Assembly: GCF_002042965.1 (NCBI RefSeq)
Contig: NZ_MZNT01000010.1
Location: 62,001-126,000, forward strand
From: Paenibacillus sp. 32352
Lineage (GTDB): Bacteria > Bacillota > Bacilli > Paenibacillales > NBRC-103111
Length of the DNA stretch: 64,000 bases
Reading direction: 5' to 3'
The position numbers and the translations under genes were made by a program. The notes beneath the pieces are model-generated. The model was given only the letters and a program-made list of their open reading frames with translations. It did not search any database and was not told where the DNA came from. The stretch's first letter is position 1. Every line of letters starts with the position of its first letter. This document shows positions 17,481 to 26,144 of this stretch, piece by piece.

Positions 17481-18824
17481 ATGACGACAACCCAAAGAGA
17501 AATGCATCTTAATTTATTCCTTGTCCCCGCCGGGCACCATGAGGGTGCATGGAGACATCCGGATACGAACGCGAAGCAGCTGATGCAATTCGAGCATTAT
17601 CAACGGCTGGCTCAAAAAGCGGAGCAGGCGAAATTCGATTCGCTATTTATGGCGGATCGTTATTCCGTCTCCAAGAAAGGCGTTGCCTATGGAGCGTTGA
17701 CGGGACTTGAGCCGCTTACGCTGCTCACAGCCCTCTCCGTAGTTACCAAACGCATAGGCCTCATCGCCACCGTATCCACCAGCTTCAACGAGCCCTTCAA
17801 TGTCGCCCGCCGCTTTGCTACGATCGACCATTTAAGCTCAGGGCGTGCCGGATGGAATATCATCACCTCCGGAACCGACGAGGAAGCGAGAAACTTCAGC
17901 TTCGACCGAATTCCCGGCCATGCGGAGCGATACGAACGGGCGGCAGAATTCGTCGAGGTAGCCTCCCGCCTATGGGATAGCTGGGAAGACGATGCGCTCG
18001 TGCTCGACCAAGCGTCCGGTACTTATGCAGACAGCAGCAAGGTGCATGAGCTTCACCACAAAGGGCGGCACTTTTCCGTTCAAGGCCCGCTCAATGTGCC
18101 TCGCTCGCCGCAAGGACGGCCCGTCCTTGTTCAGGCAGGCTCCTCGGAGGACGGACGCCATTTTGCCTCGGCCGTCGCCGACGCCATTTTCACCGCTCAG
18201 CAGACACTCACTGATGCTCAAGCCTTCTATTCGGATGTGAAAGCCCGCGTCCGTCAACAAGGCCGCAATCCCGAGCACGTGATCATTTTACCCGGGATCT
18301 GCCCCATTATCGGGGAAACCGAGTCGGAGGCCAAGGAAAAAGAAGCGATGCTCCATGAGCTGACCAATCCGAAATACAGTCTGCTCCAGCTGTCCAACCG
18401 GGTAGGCTTCGATTTGACGGCCTATCCTCTGGACGAACCGCTGCCTGAAATTCCCGAAACCGTGCTGGCACGAGGGCATCAAAGCCGGGCGCAGCTCATT
18501 ATCGAGCTTGCGCGCACCGAGAATCTGACCCTGCGCCAGCTGCTCCTGAGGCTTGCCGGAGGACGCGGTCATCGCACCATTGCCGGTACGGCCAAGCAAA
18601 TTGCCGATGAGCTGGAGGTCTGGTTTACAGAAGGGGCTGCCGACGGCTTTAACATCATGCCCCAAGTTATGAAGGGCGGCCTGGACGATTTCATCGATCT
18701 TGTCGTACCGGAGCTCCAACGTCGCGGATTGTTCCGTACCGAGTACAAGGGGCGTACGCTTCGCGAGCATTACGGCTTGCCTCATCCGCATCCTTCATTC
18801 ACTGCTCAGCCACAACTTCAATAA
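17481..18824 (+). CDS. LLM class flavin-dependent monooxygenase 1 (NtaA/SnaA/DszA family)
   Basis: A 447-residue luciferase-like monooxygenase of the nitrilotriacetate/dibenzothiophene-sulfone/pristinamycin branch, using FMNH2 and O2 to oxidise an organosulfur or amine substrate. Family blocks are present: MHLNLFLVPAGHHEGAWRHP, ERAAEFVEVASRLWDSWEDDA, GPLNVPRSPQGRPVLVQAGSS, GRGHRTIAGTAKQIADELE and ADGFNIMPQVM. It begins behind GAGGGGG, 143 bases after ssuE, its likely reductase partner. Two paralogues follow immediately. This copy is the most divergent of the three (for example LVPAGHHEGAW against GVGHHxAAW), so it probably has a different substrate. Bacillus YxeK and MoxC are relatives. Confidence 0.92.
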   Translation: MTTTQREMHLNLFLVPAGHHEGAWRHPDTNAKQLMQFEHYQRLAQKAEQAKFDSLFMADRYSVSKKGVAYGALTGLEPLTLLTALSVVTKRIGLIATVSTSFNEPFNVARRFATIDHLSSGRAGWNIITSGTDEEARNFSFDRIPGHAERYERAAEFVEVASRLWDSWEDDALVLDQASGTYADSSKVHELHHKGRHFSVQGPLNVPRSPQGRPVLVQAGSSEDGRHFASAVADAIFTAQQTLTDAQAFYSDVKARVRQQGRNPEHVIILPGICPIIGETESEAKEKEAMLHELTNPKYSLLQLSNRVGFDLTAYPLDEPLPEIPETVLARGHQSRAQLIIELARTENLTLRQLLLRLAGGRGHRTIAGTAKQIADELEVWFTEGAADGFNIMPQVMKGGLDDFIDLVVPELQRRGLFRTEYKGRTLREHYGLPHPHPSFTAQPQLQ

Positions 18825-18858
18825 TCACCGATCCGGGTCTTAAGGAAGGGAGATACTT

Positions 18859-20208
18859 ATGAGTGTAAAAGCTAGACAAATGCATTTAGGCGCCTTTTTG
18901 TTCGGTGTCGGGCACCATGTCGCCGCCTGGCGTTATCCGGATACGGAAGCACACGGTATCATGGACCCGGCATTTTATGAGCGCTTTGCTCAGACAGCAG
19001 AACGCGGCAAGTTCGATATGCTTTTCCTGGCGGATTCATTGGCATTGCTCGGCAGCTCCCCCTCCCATACCGCTTCGGTTCGCCCGGAGCCCATTACCCT
19101 TCTCTCTTATCTTGCCGGGGTCACCGAACGAATCGGGTTGGCGGCTACCGTATCGACGACCTACCATGAGCCTTATAACCTGGCCCGTGAATTCGCTACT
19201 CTCGATCATCTGAGCGGAGGGCGGGCAGCCTGGAATGTCGTTACGTCCAGCCGCAACGAAGAGGCTGCCAATTTCAGCAAGGAGAAGCATCCGGACCATG
19301 CCGTCCGCTATGAACGGGCCAGAGAATTTATCCAGGTTGCCACCTCCTTGTGGGATAGCTGGGAGGATGATGCTATCCTGTTTGACCGGCAGAACGGACA
19401 ATTCGCCAACCCCGACAAAGTTCACCGGATCGACCATCTGGGAGAGCATTTCAGGGTCAGAGGTCCGCTGAATGCCCCTAGACCGCCCCAAGGGCGGCCC
19501 GTGATTATCCAGGCCGGCTCTTCGGAGACAGGCCAGCAGCTCGCAGCCGAAACCGCTGAGGTGATTTTTACTGCATGGCAAACATTAGAGGAGGCGCAGC
19601 TCTTTTATCGCAATGTCAAATCACTTCTTGCTAAGTATGGACGCACGGCGGATGAGCTCAAGATCATGCCCGGCATCTTCCCTGTTATCGGAGCAACGGA
19701 AGCGGAAGCCCGGGAGAAGGAGCAGCTGCTGCAGCAGCTGGTGCTGCCGTCTGTCGGCTTATCGATGCTCTCCGGGTCCCTGAATGTCGATCTGCGGGAT
19801 TACCCGCTGGACGGCCCACTTCCGGAACTGCCCGAGCTCGAAGCCATCAACGGCGGCAAAAGCCGATTCAAGCTCGTGTCCGATATGGCCAAACGGGACG
19901 GCCTTTCCATCCGCCAGCTGATCTATCGTGTCACCGGAGCGCGCGGGCACCGGACGATCTATGGCACCCCCGTTCAAATTGCCGATCAATTGGAGCTATG
20001 GTTCAACGAGCGCGCCTCTGACGGCTTCAATATTATGCCGCCTTATTTGCCTGGAGGCTTGGAGGACTTTGTTGAGCTGGTCATCCCCGAGCTGCAAAAC
20101 CGCGGATTGTTTCGCACGGAATATACCGGAACCACGCTTCGTGATCACCTCGGCCTGAAGCGTCCCGCAAGCAAATTCAGCCGGCCTTCGGCATCCTCAT
20201 CTATTTGA
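18859..20208 (+). CDS. LLM class flavin-dependent monooxygenase 2 (NtaA/SnaA/DszA family)
   Basis: A 449-residue paralogue of the preceding gene, separated by 34 bases and with its own GAAGGGAG site. Shared blocks are MHLGAFLFGVGHHVAAWRYP, LWDSWEDDAILFDRQNG, FRVRGPLNAPRPPQGRPVI, IQAGSSETGQ and ARGHRTIYGTPVQIADQLE. It resembles the third copy much more than the first. The expected reaction is FMNH2-dependent oxygenation that cleaves a C-S or C-N bond, releasing sulfite or an aldehyde. Substrate unknown. The N-terminal Arg-Gln-Met-His-Leu start is conserved across family members, which supports the chosen ATG. Confidence 0.92.
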   Translation: MSVKARQMHLGAFLFGVGHHVAAWRYPDTEAHGIMDPAFYERFAQTAERGKFDMLFLADSLALLGSSPSHTASVRPEPITLLSYLAGVTERIGLAATVSTTYHEPYNLAREFATLDHLSGGRAAWNVVTSSRNEEAANFSKEKHPDHAVRYERAREFIQVATSLWDSWEDDAILFDRQNGQFANPDKVHRIDHLGEHFRVRGPLNAPRPPQGRPVIIQAGSSETGQQLAAETAEVIFTAWQTLEEAQLFYRNVKSLLAKYGRTADELKIMPGIFPVIGATEAEAREKEQLLQQLVLPSVGLSMLSGSLNVDLRDYPLDGPLPELPELEAINGGKSRFKLVSDMAKRDGLSIRQLIYRVTGARGHRTIYGTPVQIADQLELWFNERASDGFNIMPPYLPGGLEDFVELVIPELQNRGLFRTEYTGTTLRDHLGLKRPASKFSRPSASSSI

Positions 20209-20269
20209 GCTTCTAGTACAACATTTTGGCACCTGCATGTAACGTATTTTGACCGAGGAGTGATCGACT

Positions 20270-21628
20270 ATGGGAGAAACAAAACGCCTGCTCCACCTGG
20301 GAGCCTTCCTTTACGGTGTAGGGCATCATATTGCTGCCTGGAGATATCCGCTGACGGATTCACTGGGACTGTTTACCTTTGAATTTTATAAACGATTTGC
20401 GCAAACGGCAGAACGGGGCAAGTTCGATATGATTTTTATCGAGGACATCCCTGCGCTGCCTGAGCAGCATGAAGCCTCCGTTCAGCATACCGTCCCCGTC
20501 CGGGCCGAGCCCCTCACGCTGCTATCCACGCTTGCTTCCGTCACTTCCCATATCGGCTTGGCCGGAACCGTCTCCACCACCTACAGCGAGCCTTACCACG
20601 TTGCCAGAAAATTCGCTTCCCTTGATCATTTGAGCCGCGGGCGAGCGGCCTGGAATGCCGTGACGACGAGTATGGAAATTACAAGCCAGAACTTCGGCCA
20701 GGACCATCACCTGGACCATTCCATCCGCTACGAACGCGCACAAGAATTCGTCGAGGTCGTCACGTCGCTGTGGGACAGCTGGGAGGACGGCGCGCTACTT
20801 ATCGATAAGTCATCCGGAGTCTTTGCCGATCCTGATAAAATCCATGCGATCCGCCATCAAGGGAAATTTTTCTCGGTACGAGGCCCTCTTTCGATTCCTC
20901 GTACTCCCCAAGGTAGACCCGTGCTCGTTCAAGCCGGTTCCTCCGAGACGGGCCAGGATTTTGCGGCAAAAACGGCTGAGGTCGTATTCACGGCATGGCA
21001 GACGCTGGAGGAGGCGCAGTCCTTCTACAGCAGTCTGAAGGGAAGGCTCAAGCAGTATGGCCGTTCCCGAGATCAATTGAAAATATTACCCGGTATCCTG
21101 CCGGTTATCGGAGCTACCGAACAAGAAGCAAAGGAGAAGGAAGCCCATCTGCAGGAGCTCGTGCTTCCCGAAGTCGGCTTGGCCATGGTTTCCCGAACGC
21201 TACGGGTGGATCTGTCCGCCTACCCTCTCGACGGGCCTGTGCCCGACCTGCCCGATGCGGTAAACATTAACGGGGGCAAAAGCCGCTATCAGCTGCTGGT
21301 CGATATGGCCCGCCGCGACAAGCTGACCATCCGGCAGCTCGTGGCCAGAGTTACCGGGGCGCGCGGTCACAAAACCATCCATGGGACGCCGGAGCAGATT
21401 GCCGACTTTCTGGAAAACTGGTTTACCCACGGCGGCTGCGACGGGTTTAATATTATGCCTCCTTATTTGCCCGGAGGGCTGGACGAATTCGTGGATCGGG
21501 TCATTCCGATCCTGCAGCAGCGCGGTTTGTATCGGACAGAATACAGCGGAACGACACTTCGCGATCATTTAGGGCTGGCCGTTCCAGGCAACCGGTATCA
21601 ATTAAGGCCGCAGCAGCAAGCCAATTAA
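20270..21628 (+). CDS. LLM class flavin-dependent monooxygenase 3 (NtaA/SnaA/DszA family)
   Basis: A 452-residue third tandem paralogue, 61 bases after the second and behind GAGGAGTGA. It keeps the same landmarks (LHLGAFLYGVGHHIAAWRYP, LWDSWEDGALLIDKSSG, FFSVRGPLSIPRTPQGRP, ARGHKTIHGTPEQIADFLE). Copies 2 and 3 are clearly each other's closest relatives in the window, so a recent duplication after an older one is likely. With SsuE upstream and an SsuA-type binding protein downstream, the set reads as one sulfur-scavenging operon in which each oxygenase covers a different organosulfur compound. Confidence 0.92.
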   Translation: MGETKRLLHLGAFLYGVGHHIAAWRYPLTDSLGLFTFEFYKRFAQTAERGKFDMIFIEDIPALPEQHEASVQHTVPVRAEPLTLLSTLASVTSHIGLAGTVSTTYSEPYHVARKFASLDHLSRGRAAWNAVTTSMEITSQNFGQDHHLDHSIRYERAQEFVEVVTSLWDSWEDGALLIDKSSGVFADPDKIHAIRHQGKFFSVRGPLSIPRTPQGRPVLVQAGSSETGQDFAAKTAEVVFTAWQTLEEAQSFYSSLKGRLKQYGRSRDQLKILPGILPVIGATEQEAKEKEAHLQELVLPEVGLAMVSRTLRVDLSAYPLDGPVPDLPDAVNINGGKSRYQLLVDMARRDKLTIRQLVARVTGARGHKTIHGTPEQIADFLENWFTHGGCDGFNIMPPYLPGGLDEFVDRVIPILQQRGLYRTEYSGTTLRDHLGLAVPGNRYQLRPQQQAN

Positions 21629-21662
21629 TAGCAGACCGTTAAATTACAAGGGGGTTTTCATT

Positions 21663-22712
21663 ATGGCAGCGAGGAAAAAGAAGACGATATTATCCATCCT
21701 GACAAGTATCATTGTATTTTCCGTGGTGTTAACCGGCTGCGGCAAGACGGCCTCTACGGATACCGCCTCCGCTGCCCAAGCAGGTTCTGTGGAGAAATCC
21801 AAGGAAAAGATCGTCGTTAATATCGGAGTCCAGGGAAAGACGGGCATTCTTCCCTATGCAAGGGATAAGGGAGCCTTCGAAAAAGCTTTTGCCGCCGTTG
21901 GGGCCGAGGTCAAATGGAATGAATTTGCAAGTGGTCCCCCGCACTTCGAAGCGCTGGCCGCCGGCCGGCTCGATTTCGGCTCCGTCGGAGGGACCCCCGT
22001 AGTCTCCGGACAGGTCGGAGGCATCGACTTCAAGGCTATCGCCGTAACCAGCGACGGCAAGAAAGGCAATATGATTGTCGTTCCCAAGAACAGTCCGATC
22101 AAAGAGCTGAAGGATCTGAAAGGCAAAAAAATCGGTGTGGCCAAAGGCAGCAGCGCCTATAACTTCCTTTATCTGGCCATCGATAAAATTGGTCTTAAGG
22201 GCGACGACGTCAAGGTGATTCAGCTGCAGCCCGATGAAGCAAGACCCGCTCTGGACTCCGGCGCGATCGATGCCTGGTCGATCTGGGAGCCATATGCTAC
22301 GACGGCCGTATTTCAGACCGGGGCCAGAATACTGGTGACCGGCCAGGATTTGAATATTAACGCCCCCGGCTTCCTGATTGCCCGAACCAAATTTACCAAA
22401 GATCATCCGGACCTCACCGTTCTTTTCCTTAAAACCTATGAGGAGGTCCGCAAATATTATGTGGAGCATAACGAGGAAGTGACTGAGGAGCTGTCCAAAT
22501 CCCAGAAGCTGGACAAGGAAATCATCAGCACCGTATTAAAAAACACCGAACCTCTTCTTTCCCCCATCACTCCAGAATTCGCCAAAGCGCATCAGGAGCA
22601 GGCCGACTTCCTATATTCGGCAGGAGCCATCAATAAAAAGCTCGAAACGAGCCAAGTGCTGGAGGGCAAATTCGTGGAGCAGGCTTTGAAGGAGCTGAAG
22701 GATAAAAAATAG
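21663..22712 (+). CDS. Aliphatic sulfonate/taurine-type ABC substrate-binding lipoprotein (SsuA-like) 1
   Basis: A 349-residue lipoprotein. The signal peptide ends in the lipobox LTGC, followed by a Ser/Thr-rich linker. The NitT/TauT/SsuA fold is shown by VNIGVQGKTGILPYARDKG, FGSVGGTPVVSGQVGG, the LKDLKGKKIGVAKGSSAYNFLY block and IDAWSIWEPYATTA. It lies 34 bases after the third monooxygenase and closes the operon, with a terminator following. No permease or ATPase gene accompanies it; the nearest are the SsuB and SsuC genes on the opposite strand at 24.3-26 kb, which have their own binding protein. It probably delivers a sulfonate to that shared translocator. Confidence 0.92.
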   Translation: MAARKKKTILSILTSIIVFSVVLTGCGKTASTDTASAAQAGSVEKSKEKIVVNIGVQGKTGILPYARDKGAFEKAFAAVGAEVKWNEFASGPPHFEALAAGRLDFGSVGGTPVVSGQVGGIDFKAIAVTSDGKKGNMIVVPKNSPIKELKDLKGKKIGVAKGSSAYNFLYLAIDKIGLKGDDVKVIQLQPDEARPALDSGAIDAWSIWEPYATTAVFQTGARILVTGQDLNINAPGFLIARTKFTKDHPDLTVLFLKTYEEVRKYYVEHNEEVTEELSKSQKLDKEIISTVLKNTEPLLSPITPEFAKAHQEQADFLYSAGAINKKLETSQVLEGKFVEQALKELKDKK

Positions 22713-22729
22713 GCGACCTCCTTCTTGAA

Positions 22730-22758
22730 AAAAGGGCCATCGTTGGCTCTTTTTCTTT
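22730..22758 (+). terminator. Terminator of the ssuE-monooxygenase operon
   Basis: Arms AAGGGCCA and TGGCTCTT (one mismatch tolerated) with a 4-base loop are followed by TTTCTTTTT, shortly after the binding-protein stop codon. Confidence 0.75.
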
Positions 22759-22859
22759 TTCCCCGATACATAGGTTATAATCAAAAATTACACTGACCTT
22801 TAGACAGCTTTATTGTACTATCATTCCTAACTACCTTTAAAAGAATGGATGATTAGGAC

Positions 22860-23396
22860 ATGAACTACATTATTTTTGATTTAGAGGCCACCTGCTGGGA
22901 AAACGACCGAAGCAAGCCGAATGAAATTATTGAGATTGGAGCGGTCAAGCTCAATCAGCAGCTTCAACGGATAGATGAATTCCAAACCTTCATCAAGCCT
23001 GTGCTGAACCCCTGGTTATCTGATTTCTGTAAAACACTAACCTCTATTACCCAAGAGGATGTTCAAGCAGCTCCTTATTTTCCCCAAGGTGTCCGCGCGT
23101 TCCAGGATTGGATCGGTCCGGGGCCCTTTTACCTCTGCTCCTGGGGTCTCTATGATAAGAATCAGCTAATTAAAGACTGTAAGCTGCACAGTCTAAGCAC
23201 GGATTGGCTGAAGCATCACATCAGCATCAAGCATCAGCACGGTAAAATGATCGGCCGTGATCGGGGCGCCGGTATGGAGAGGGCACTTCAAATGCTGCAT
23301 TTGCCTATGGAGGGCCAACATCACCGGGGGATCGATGACGCCAGAAATATTGCGAAGATTTTTGTCCGGTTATTTGATAAGCTGGAGTTTAGCTGA
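22860..23396 (+). CDS. DEDDh 3'-5' exonuclease (ERI-1/KapD-like)
   Basis: A 178-residue exonuclease. The DEDDh residues are all visible: FDLEATCWE (Asp, Glu), the second Asp in the SWGLYDKNQL region, and HHRGIDDARNIAKIF (His, Asp). The N-terminus YIIFDLEATCW and the IIEIGAVKLN strand are typical of the ERI-1/3'hExo-like family, which trims RNA 3' ends; Bacillus KapD, an inhibitor of sporulation kinase output, is a relative. The ribosome binding site (TTAGGA) is modest. It forms a two-gene unit with the SMI1/KNR4 gene 29 bases downstream and sits between the two halves of the sulfonate region with no evident link to it. Confidence 0.88.
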   Translation: MNYIIFDLEATCWENDRSKPNEIIEIGAVKLNQQLQRIDEFQTFIKPVLNPWLSDFCKTLTSITQEDVQAAPYFPQGVRAFQDWIGPGPFYLCSWGLYDKNQLIKDCKLHSLSTDWLKHHISIKHQHGKMIGRDRGAGMERALQMLHLPMEGQHHRGIDDARNIAKIFVRLFDKLEFS

Positions 23397-23425
23397 GTCT
23401 ATCGGAAACAGGAGGATGAGCATCT

Positions 23426-23986
23426 TTGTGGAACCATGTATTTGAACTGGAGCATGTCAGAAGACCGCCAGCTGACGAGAATGAGCTTGACCGTTTTGTT
23501 ACAGCCTGGAATGCGGCGTTATCCGAGCAAGAGATGGCCGAGATTGCGGGCAGACAACGAAATCCGTTTCCTGCAGGACATGAGCTGTACGATCAGTACA
23601 AGCCATTTGATCCTGCTTTATGGAAGCTGCCGCAGAAGACGTTTCCTGCCAGCTATCTTGATTTCTTGCGCTATTCCAATGGCGGGGAATTTCAGAACGG
23701 CGACAGGTTCTTTCAGTTTTTTGGCACGGATCAGCTTCGGGAATACAATCTGGCTTACGAGCTGCCCGAATACATGAAGCATGCCGTTTCTTTTGCCATG
23801 GATGGCTGCGGGAATCACTATCTTTTTGATATGCGGGAAGAAATGAACAATAACGAGTATCCGATCCTTGTCGCGCATTCCGGGTATCTCGATTATGAAG
23901 GATGCGTTCTTGTCGCCGAATCCTTTCTCGAGCTCTGCTCGGGAAGAACCTCGATGGATGAAGAGATGGATCGGCGCTGGGCGTAG
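23426..23986 (+). CDS. SMI1/KNR4 family protein
   Basis: A 186-residue soluble protein. The central part LPQKTFPASYLDFLRYSNGGE, followed by FFQFFGTDQLREYNLAYELPEY and FAMDGCGNHYLFDMR, is the SMI1/KNR4 (SUKH) fold. In bacteria many members are immunity proteins against contact-dependent or polymorphic toxins, but solitary ones are common and of unknown role. No toxin gene adjoins it here, so I do not assign immunity. The start is TTG at 23426 behind GGAGG; an ATG ten bases on is in a different frame. A structured repeat follows. Confidence 0.85.
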   Translation: MWNHVFELEHVRRPPADENELDRFVTAWNAALSEQEMAEIAGRQRNPFPAGHELYDQYKPFDPALWKLPQKTFPASYLDFLRYSNGGEFQNGDRFFQFFGTDQLREYNLAYELPEYMKHAVSFAMDGCGNHYLFDMREEMNNNEYPILVAHSGYLDYEGCVLVAESFLELCSGRTSMDEEMDRRWA

Positions 23987-23997
23987 AGCCCCAAACG

Positions 23998-24200
23998 AAA
24001 TAACCCCACAAGTGGGGCGAGTCTGTTGGAAAATCTGAAAATCTGAAAAATTGCTTCGATCCCCCAGTGGGGTATCCCCTTCCGGTCGCTGTTGTTCTCA
24101 GGAAACTTTGATTAAATTTGCTCTATAGCGGGAATTTCACGAGAACAAAGGCGAACGCTATCGCTCCTACAGGAGATACCCCACTTACCACCTTTCGCAT
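23998..24200 (+). repeat. Structured intergenic repeat, fullest copy
   Basis: Two modules follow the SMI1/KNR4 stop. Module A (23998-24075) starts with the palindrome CCCCACAAGTGGGG and contains AGTCTGTTGG and TGAAAAATTGCTTC. Module B (24069-24200) has an outer stem GGGGTATC (24069-24076) / GATACCCC (24175-24182), an inner stem TTGTTCTC (24092-24099) / GAGAACAA (24141-24148) and a small CTCCT/AGGAG hairpin. Module B recurs at 63.3 kb with changed but complementary arms; module A recurs reversed at 52.1 kb. No gene is seen in the 313 bases between 23986 and 24300. Confidence 0.75.
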
Positions 24201-24299
24201 TTTTCTGTATGGTAGGGTTTTTCAACAACATGATCCCAGTAGTTGGTTAATAATACAAGAGGGAAAGCACTTCCGCTTCCCCAGCTCTACGTTATTGAA

Positions 24300-25169
24300 T
24301 TAACCATTATAACTGTCGCGCCACTTGAGCAGCTTCTTCTCCAGCAGCCGGACCAAGGAATCGGTCAATTTGCCCACGATAGCGAATATGATGATTCCGA
24401 CAAACACGATCTGTGTCTGGGAAAATTGACGGGCATCCATAATCAGGTACCCGATCCCTTCACTTGACCCCATCAGCTCGGCAACGACCAGCCCTAACCA
24501 GGCAACGCCGAGAGATAGCCTTAAGCCAAGCAGCAGATTCGGCATCGCAGCCGGAATCACGAGGCGTGTGATTTGATTCCACCGGCTGAATTCGAGGATG
24601 CGGGCTACATCGAACAGCTTCGAATCGGCGCTGCGGATTCCGAGAAACGTATTTACATATAAAGGGAAAAAGGCGCCTTTAGCAATCAACAGCACTTTGG
24701 ACAGCTCCCCGAAACCGAACCAGAGGATGAACAGCGGAGTAATGGCCAAGTGCGGAATCATGCGAAGCATCTGAACCGTAGGGTCCAGCGTTTCTTCCGC
24801 TCTCCGGAACAGGCCGCTCACTAACCCGAGCAGCAGTCCCAAACCGCCCCCCAGCAAAAAGCCTACCGCAGCGCGGTACACACTGATTTGTAAATGCTTG
24901 AACAGCTCTCCGGAGGAGATCAGATCGATAAAAGCCTGGAGTATGGCTAACGGAGTCGGAAGCAGCGTCTTGGAGATCAGCTCCAGGCTGCCCGCGATTT
25001 GCCATATGATTAATACGGAAACCGGCAAAATCAACCCTCGAATGACGATCGCCCATTTGTCGTTTCGCTTTCGCCTTGCCGCCGTATCCTTCCCCTTTAC
25101 TTGCTCCTGCTGGCCTCCAATCGCTTCGGCACCGGCTGGGCCGGTTATCGTCCCTGTCGAATGCATCAT
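24300..25169 (-). CDS. ssuC: Sulfonate-type ABC transporter permease (SsuC-like)
   Basis: A 289-residue inner-membrane permease of the SsuC/TauC/NtrB type with about six helices after a polar 40-residue N-terminus. The EAA-type loop that docks on the ATPase is DVARILEFSRWNQITRLVIPAAMPNLLLG (the key Gly is replaced by the usual family variant), and the segment SLGVAWLGLVVAELMGSSEGIGYLIM is characteristic. A GTG at 25178 is in frame, but AGAAGGGG is better spaced to the ATG at 25169. It is the last gene of the ssuA-ssuB-ssuC unit, 27 bases after the ATPase gene. Confidence 0.9.
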   Translation of the reverse strand: MMHSTGTITGPAGAEAIGGQQEQVKGKDTAARRKRNDKWAIVIRGLILPVSVLIIWQIAGSLELISKTLLPTPLAILQAFIDLISSGELFKHLQISVYRAAVGFLLGGGLGLLLGLVSGLFRRAEETLDPTVQMLRMIPHLAITPLFILWFGFGELSKVLLIAKGAFFPLYVNTFLGIRSADSKLFDVARILEFSRWNQITRLVIPAAMPNLLLGLRLSLGVAWLGLVVAELMGSSEGIGYLIMDARQFSQTQIVFVGIIIFAIVGKLTDSLVRLLEKKLLKWRDSYNG

Positions 25170-25196
25170 TGCACTCACCCCTTCTACGAATGTTTG

Positions 25197-25970
25197 TTAA
25201 ATGCCCGAGCTGTCTACCAGCTCCAGCTCATCCACGCGCTCAAACTCATTCAGTACCTTATGACGCATTTCCTGGAAGGACGATGTCGTCTTCTTTCTTG
25301 GAAAAGGAAGATCCACAGGAATAATCTTGCGAATGGTGCCAGGCCGGGCATTCATGATAACGACCCGGTTAGCGAGAAAGACCGCTTCGTCGATATCATG
25401 CGTGACGAGAATCATCGTCGTCTTGTTCTGCTGCCAAATATCAAGCAGGACCTCCTGCAAGTGGCTTCTCGTAAATGCGTCCAGTGCACCAAAGGGCTCA
25501 TCGAGCAGCAGCACCTTAGGCTTGCGCAGCAGCGCTCTGGCGATGGCTACCCGCTGGGACATCCCTCCCGACAGCTCCCGCGGATAAGCCTTCTCGAACC
25601 CACGGAGGCGGACAATCTCAATCAGCTCATCCACCTGCCGCCGGACCTCCGGATCGCTAAGCCGCAGATCGGCCGCAATATTTTTCTCGACGGTTAGCCA
25701 AGGGAACAAGCGGTGCTCTTGAAAAATAAAGCCTTTATCAATGCTCGGGCGGTCCACAGGACGGTTCTCCAGCAGCACCGTCCCCGTATAGGCCGTATCC
25801 AGACCCGCTATAATTTTCAATAAAGTGCTTTTGCCGCAGCCGCTGGGGCCGATGACTGTGATGAATTCGCCTTGCTTCACATGAAGCTCAATCTGATTCA
25901 GCGCTTGGACGGGGCCTTGCGGAGTGGCGAATTGTTTAGATAGTCCGTGAATTTCGAGCGTATGGGTCAT
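25197..25970 (-). CDS. ssuB: Sulfonate-type ABC transporter ATP-binding protein (SsuB-like)
   Basis: A 257-residue ABC ATPase. Walker A GPSGCGKST, Q-loop FQEHRLFPWLTV, signature LSGGMSQR, Walker B VLLLDEPFGALD with catalytic Glu, and H-loop THDIDEA are all intact. The FQEHRLFPWLTVEKN wording is typical for the nitrate/sulfonate/taurine group. GGGAGGAG precedes the start. The 174 bases between the binding-protein gene and this gene hold a full terminator overlapped by the shared 21-nt hairpin, so ATPase and permease expression is probably lower than, and separately controlled from, the binding protein. Confidence 0.92.
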   Translation of the reverse strand: MTHTLEIHGLSKQFATPQGPVQALNQIELHVKQGEFITVIGPSGCGKSTLLKIIAGLDTAYTGTVLLENRPVDRPSIDKGFIFQEHRLFPWLTVEKNIAADLRLSDPEVRRQVDELIEIVRLRGFEKAYPRELSGGMSQRVAIARALLRKPKVLLLDEPFGALDAFTRSHLQEVLLDIWQQNKTTMILVTHDIDEAVFLANRVVIMNARPGTIRKIIPVDLPFPRKKTTSSFQEMRHKVLNEFERVDELELVDSSGI

Positions 25971-26001
25971 TCATAATCTCCTCCCGGGACTTAACTTATA
26001 C

Positions 26002-26086
26002 AAAAAAGAGACTCCCCGCCATAGCCGCCCGGGTCCGCGAACGGACCTGCGACAGCTTCAGGAAGTCTCCGGTGTTCCGGTTGACT
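26002..26086 (-). promoter_or_regulatory. Intercistronic attenuator-like element between ssuA and ssuB (copy 3)
   Basis: Read on the minus strand: a hairpin at 26086-26064 (stem AGTC/GACT, upper stem CCGG/CCGG, loop AACA, internal loop AA opposite A), whose 3' strand is also the 5' arm of a terminator. That arm, GGAGACTTCC (plus 26061-26070), pairs with GGGGAGTCTC (plus 26008-26017), with an inner GGTCCG/CGGACC hairpin, and six U residues follow. Same architecture as copies 1, 2 and 4. Confidence 0.68.
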
Positions 26087-26144
26087 GCTGCTTAACCATG
26101 AGCCAGCCTTTTGACACAAGCTGAAGGTCGGCCTCTTGGTACAG

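Noticed and set aside
23426..23986. Immunity gene of a polymorphic toxin system
   Set aside because: The SMI1/KNR4 fold fits, but no toxin, secretion or RHS-type gene lies within the window near it.
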